Origin: Candidatus Woesearchaeota archaeon
GTDB lineage: Archaea > Nanobdellota > Nanobdellia > Woesearchaeales > JABIAG01
Assembly: GCA_019323235.1 (NCBI GenBank)
Contig: JAHWHN010000057.1
Coordinates: forward strand, 1 to 13,158
DNA: 13,158 nt
Direction of reading: 5' to 3'
The position numbers and the translations under genes are program-made. Of this stretch, positions 10,520-13,158 are shown in pieces (the first letter of the stretch is position 1; each line of letters opens with the position of its first letter). The notes under the pieces were generated by a model. It did no database searches. It was not told the DNA's origin and saw only the letters and a program-made list of their open reading frames with translations.

Positions 10520-12316
10520 ATGAGAACACATAAAAACAATGAATTAAGAAAAGAAAACGTAGATGAATCAGTAACATTAAACGGATGGGTACATTCTAGA
10601 AGAGATCATGGTGGTATTATTTTTATTGATCTAAGAGATAGATACGGTTTGACTCAAGTAGTATTTGACCCAAATTTTAATGATAAATTTATGGATCAAG
10701 CAGAATCTTTAAGAAGAGAATTTTGTATTGAAGTAAAAGGTATTGTTAAACAAAGAAGAGATGGAATGAATAATCCTAACTTACCTACTGGTGATGTTGA
10801 AGTTTTCGTTAATGAATTAACAATTATTAACAAATCAGATGTTCCTCCAATTGAAGTTGATGATAGAAAGGAAGCTTCTGAAGATGTTAGATTAAAGTAT
10901 AGATTCTTGGATTTAAGAAGACCAAGTATGCAAAATAAATTATTATTTAGACATAATGTTGTTAGAGCAGCTAGAGATTTTTTTAACAAAAATGATTTTA
11001 TGGAAATTGAAACTCCATTGTTAGTTAAATCAACTCCAGAAGGAGCAAGAGATTATGTTGTACCTTCAAGAGTGAATCCTGGATTATTTTATGCTTTACC
11101 ACAAAGTCCACAATTGTATAAACAAATGTTGATGATTTCAGGATGTGATAGATATTATCAAGTTGCTAGATGTTTGAGAGATGAAGATTTAAGATCAGAC
11201 AGACAACCAGAACATACTCAAATTGACTTAGAAATGAGTTTCGTAACTGCTGATGAGATTAGAACTTTTGTTGAAAACTTAATGGCACATATCTTTAAAG
11301 AAACTTTGAATGTTGAATTAAAAGTTCCTTTTGCTAGATTAACATACAAAGAATCCATGGCAAGATTTGGTTGTGATAAACCTGATTTAAGATTTGGTTT
11401 AGAACTAACTGATATTACAAACACTGCTGAGAAATCAGATTTCTCTGTTTTCAAAGAAGTTGTTGCTAATGGTGGAATTGTTAAATGTATTAACCCAGAA
11501 AAAGATTTAGGAAGAAAGGAAATTGATAAGTATATTGAATTCTGCCAACAAAATGGTGCTAAAGGAATGGCATGGGTTAGAGTTACTGAAGAAGGTTTAG
11601 AATCAAGTATTGCTAAATTTCTATCAGAAGAAATTCAAAAAGAAATTATTCAAAAGACTCAAGCAAAACCTGGCTCAGTAATTATGTTTATTGCTGATGA
11701 GAAAAAGAAAACAAATTTTGTTTTATCAAGATTAAGAAATAAATTAGCTGAAGATTTAGAATTATTCGATAAAAATGATTTTGAATTCTGTTGGGTATAT
11801 GACTTCCCATTATTCGCTTGGAATGAAGAAAATAAAACATGGGAACCAGAACATCATATTTTCTCTATGCCTAAACCAGAGTTTGTAGATGATTTTGAAG
11901 AAAGACCTGGTGAAGTTCTTGGAGATTTGTGGGATTTAGTACTTAATGGAACAGAAATGAGTTCAGGAAGTATTAGAGTTTCAGATCCACATCTTCAAGC
12001 TAGAATGTTAAACTTCATTGGTATTGATGCTAAAGAAGCTGATGAGAAGTTTGGATTTTTATTGAATGCATATAAATATGGTGGACCTTGCCACGGTGGT
12101 GTTGGTGTTGGATTAGATAGACTAGTTGCTATGATGATTCAATTAACTGATATTAGAGAAGTAATTGCATTCCCTAAAAACAAAAATGCAGAATGTCCTA
12201 TGGATGATTCTCCAAACAAAATTTCAGAACTTCAAATGAAAGAACTACATCTACTTTATGATGAAGTTGCTAAGAAGAATTTAGCTAAGAAATCTGAAAA
12301 ACCTCAAGAAGAATAA
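10520..12316 (+). CDS. aspS: Aspartyl-tRNA synthetase, bacterial type, probably non-discriminating
   Basis: Charges tRNA-Asp (and perhaps tRNA-Asn) with aspartate in the cytoplasm. At 598 aa it is full length. Domains in order: OB-fold anticodon-binding domain (about 1-110), class II catalytic core with motif 2 in RCLRDEDLRSDRQPEHTQ (218-234) and motif 3 in GVGVGLDRL (527-535), and the inserted GAD domain (about 290-420) found in bacterial but not typical archaeal AspRS. The AFPKNKNAECPMDDSP signature (550-565) is bacterial. In the anticodon domain RRDHGG has His at the site where discriminating bacterial enzymes usually have Leu; His there is linked to non-discriminating enzymes such as that of Pseudomonas aeruginosa. 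That would imply GatCAB amidation elsewhere in the genome. Start set by GAGGT at 10510-10514. Confidence 0.97.
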   Translation: MRTHKNNELRKENVDESVTLNGWVHSRRDHGGIIFIDLRDRYGLTQVVFDPNFNDKFMDQAESLRREFCIEVKGIVKQRRDGMNNPNLPTGDVEVFVNELTIINKSDVPPIEVDDRKEASEDVRLKYRFLDLRRPSMQNKLLFRHNVVRAARDFFNKNDFMEIETPLLVKSTPEGARDYVVPSRVNPGLFYALPQSPQLYKQMLMISGCDRYYQVARCLRDEDLRSDRQPEHTQIDLEMSFVTADEIRTFVENLMAHIFKETLNVELKVPFARLTYKESMARFGCDKPDLRFGLELTDITNTAEKSDFSVFKEVVANGGIVKCINPEKDLGRKEIDKYIEFCQQNGAKGMAWVRVTEEGLESSIAKFLSEEIQKEIIQKTQAKPGSVIMFIADEKKKTNFVLSRLRNKLAEDLELFDKNDFEFCWVYDFPLFAWNEENKTWEPEHHIFSMPKPEFVDDFEERPGEVLGDLWDLVLNGTEMSSGSIRVSDPHLQARMLNFIGIDAKEADEKFGFLLNAYKYGGPCHGGVGVGLDRLVAMMIQLTDIREVIAFPKNKNAECPMDDSPNKISELQMKELHLLYDEVAKKNLAKKSEKPQEE

Positions 12317-12324
12317 AATTCTTC

Positions 12325-12346
12325 TATTTTTTCTTTTTTATTATTT
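12325..12346 (+). terminator. T-tract terminator after aspS
   Basis: TTCTATTTTTTCTTTTTTATT starts about nine bases after the aspS stop and precedes tRNA-Ser; a typical archaeal T-rich terminator. No clear separate TATA box for the tRNA is visible, so read-through may supply it. Confidence 0.5.
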
Positions 12347-12351
12347 AATTT

Positions 12352-12435
12352 GCCACTATCGCATAACTCGGTATTGCGCCGGTCTCGAACACCGGTTTCC
12401 GCAAGGATATGCCGGTTCAAATCCGGCTGGTGGCG
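12352..12435 (+). tRNA. tRNA-Ser (anticodon CGA)
   Basis: Class II cloverleaf: acceptor GCCACTA/TGGTGGC, D-loop with GG (TAACTCGGTAT), anticodon stem CCGGT/ACCGG with loop CTCGAAC (anticodon CGA), a long variable arm built on TCC-GCAA-GGA, and T-arm GCCGG TTCAAAT CCGGC. Discriminator G and the long variable arm are the main SerRS identity elements. CCA is not encoded. It reads UCG codons. Confidence 0.96.
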
Positions 12436-12449
12436 TATCTATTCTAAAA

Positions 12450-12467
12450 TAAAATAAATTTATTTTA
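12450..12467. terminator. Palindrome between convergent tRNA-Ser and Lrp gene
   Basis: TAAAATAAATTTATTTTA is an 18-base perfect palindrome located between the tRNA 3' end and the stop of the minus-strand regulator. It could end transcription from both sides, though AT-rich palindromes arise easily by chance. Confidence 0.4.
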
Positions 12468-12470
12468 AAA

Positions 12471-12932
12471 TTAAGCTTCTAACATCAAACTTGAATCATT
12501 CATGAACTCTTCTTTTTTTAAGTCTTCAATTATGAAAAATGATTTTTTATCTAATATCTTAAATCTTTGTTCTAATTTATCTAAAAAGTCTTCTAAATCA
12601 ACCATTTGTTTGAAGATTCCTTCTATCATAAAGTCATAGCCATTGTTAATTCTAGATACTGAATTAACGTTTTCATTCTTAACTAAATGTTCTCTTAATT
12701 TTTCCTTATCTTCTCTATCAACTCTTAATGCTATGTTTGCTCTAGTTGTATATCCTAATTCATTAAAGTTCAATAATGATGTAAATTTCTTAATTACATT
12801 TTCTTTTTGTTGAACTTTAATTCTATCAAAGATAGTTGTTACAGGTATTGAAGTTTTCCTACTTAGGTTGGTTAAAGACATTCTAGCATCAGATCTTAGA
12901 TGTGAAATGATCTTCAAATCTTTCTTATTCAT
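12471..12932 (-). CDS. Lrp/AsnC family transcriptional regulator
   Basis: DNA-binding regulator of 153 aa. The N-terminal winged helix-turn-helix (about residues 4-45) has the family pattern DLKIISHLRSDARMSLTNLSRKTSIPVTTIFDRI. The C-terminal half (about 60-137) is a RAM-type ligand-binding domain with NGYDFMIEGIFKQMVDLEDFLDKL. The last 15 residues are an acidic tail. ATG 12932 is preferred over an in-frame TTG at 12944 because GGTGAT (12937-12942) forms a Shine-Dalgarno with the same spacing as at 7007. Lrp proteins commonly bind their own promoters; the upstream region has AT-rich dyads suited to this and is shared with the divergent regulator at 13057. Effector (often an amino acid) unknown. 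Confidence 0.92.
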   Translation of the reverse strand: MNKKDLKIISHLRSDARMSLTNLSRKTSIPVTTIFDRIKVQQKENVIKKFTSLLNFNELGYTTRANIALRVDREDKEKLREHLVKNENVNSVSRINNGYDFMIEGIFKQMVDLEDFLDKLEQRFKILDKKSFFIIEDLKKEEFMNDSSLMLEA

Positions 12933-12965
12933 TTTTATCACCAAACAGTAGTATTGGAGAAAAAT

Positions 12966-12976
12966 ATATTAAAATA
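12966..12976 (-). promoter_or_regulatory. TATA-like box for the Lrp gene
   Basis: On the minus strand the region reads TATTTTAATATAT, about 25-28 bases before the predicted leader end near 12942-12944. The AT-rich context makes the exact element uncertain. Confidence 0.4.
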
Positions 12977-12979
12977 CTC

Positions 12980-13011
12980 AATATAATATATATTCCAATA
13001 TATTAATATTG
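12980..13011. promoter_or_regulatory. Paired inverted repeats in the divergent Lrp/AbrB promoter region
   Basis: Two dyads follow each other: AATATA-ATA-TATATT (12980-12994) and CAATAT-ATTA-ATATTG (12996-13011). Their centres are about 17 bases apart, and they sit between the two divergent promoters, as expected for an Lrp-type operator. Base composition (nearly all A/T) weakens the case. Confidence 0.35.
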
Positions 13012-13024
13012 AAAAATTCAGAAA

Positions 13025-13034
13025 AATATATAAA
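13025..13034 (+). promoter_or_regulatory. TATA box for the AbrB/PhoU-like gene
   Basis: AATATATAAA is centred 27 bases before GTG 13057, supporting a leaderless GTG start. Confidence 0.6.
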
Positions 13035-13056
13035 GGTGTTTATAATATAACTTGTT

Positions 13057-13158
13057 GTGAAAAGGAAAATTATACAACAAGGACATAATGCCCTAACCGT
13101 AACCCTTCCTTCGAAGTGGGCTAAGAGACATAATCTCACCCCCCGAGATTTTCTTAAC
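13057..13158 (+). CDS. SpoVT-AbrB domain, PhoU-like regulator (N-terminal part only)
   Basis: Starting at GTG 13057 the frame stays open to the window end, giving 34 residues. They include KRKIIQQGHNALTVTLPSKW and then AKRHNLTPRDF. This is the swapped-hairpin AbrB DNA-binding motif in the form found at the N-terminus of archaeal PhoU-like phosphate-uptake regulators, where a PhoU helical domain follows. The PhoU part lies outside the window, so only the AbrB portion is observed. An in-frame stop (TAA 13048-13050) directly upstream excludes a longer start, and there is no ATG, so GTG is the only reasonable start. TATA spacing of 27 bases fits leaderless translation. It is divergent from the Lrp gene, with a common control region. 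Confidence 0.85.
   Translation, partial: MKRKIIQQGHNALTVTLPSKWAKRHNLTPRDFLN

Noticed and set aside
10696..11454. Minus-strand open frames of 97 and 78 aa inside aspS
   Set aside because: They are antisense to strongly conserved AspRS sequence and have no promoter or Shine-Dalgarno.
12933..12944. TTG start for the Lrp gene
   Set aside because: ATG 12932 has GGTGAT at good spacing, and the extra residues MVIK add nothing to the family domain. A leaderless TTG start remains a minor possibility.

Overview
The window looks like a piece of a small, AT-rich archaeal genome, probably a DPANN lineage such as Woesearchaeota or Pacearchaeota. This is inferred, not proven. The evidence is: tRNA genes of archaeal form without encoded CCA; an archaeal-style SpoVT-AbrB/PhoU-type regulator and an Lrp-type regulator; AGA-dominated arginine codons; and a very regular promoter layout in which a TATA box sits 23-28 bases before the start codon, so most first genes appear leaderless. 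Shine-Dalgarno sequences occur mainly inside operons and before a few special genes. Two core enzymes, adenylate kinase with a zinc LID and a GAD-containing AspRS, are of bacterial type.

Layout. 1-1023 (minus): an unknown 147-aa protein followed by adenylate kinase, cut by the window edge. 1118-2473 (plus): a MATE transporter, convergent with a HEPN-like protein at 2475-3014. 3078-6080: an envelope cluster of five predicted lipoproteins, namely a secreted cyclophilin, two unknowns on opposite strands, and a two-gene operon whose first member carries an EF-hand-like loop. 6081-6641 (minus): an HD-domain nucleotidase-like protein.

6689-8140: a tRNA-rich stretch with two threonine tRNAs, anticodons TGT (minus) and CGT (plus). 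Each has a partial copy of itself 77-80 bases away, with hairpins in between. Between them lie a 49-aa ORF, a 190-aa unknown and a 43-aa zinc ribbon protein whose stop codon almost touches the second tRNA. 8186-9329: two paralogous membrane-anchored surface proteins. 9338-9721 (minus): a CARF-like small protein. 9825-10391: a histidine phosphatase flanked by a 27-base direct repeat carrying promoter sequence. 10520-12316: aspS, then tRNA-Ser(CGA). 12471-12932 (minus): an Lrp/AsnC regulator, divergent from a partial AbrB/PhoU-like gene that runs off the end.

The most notable observation is the aspS leader. It is one of the few long 5' leaders here and holds a 9-bp hairpin with a 7-base loop CTGTCTA, with the aspartate anticodon GTC at loop positions 3-5, ending two bases before the Shine-Dalgarno. 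A D-arm-like hairpin precedes it. This suggests tRNA-Asp mimicry and autoregulation of AspRS translation, comparable in logic to E. coli thrS. No CRISPR array, transposase or rRNA gene was seen.
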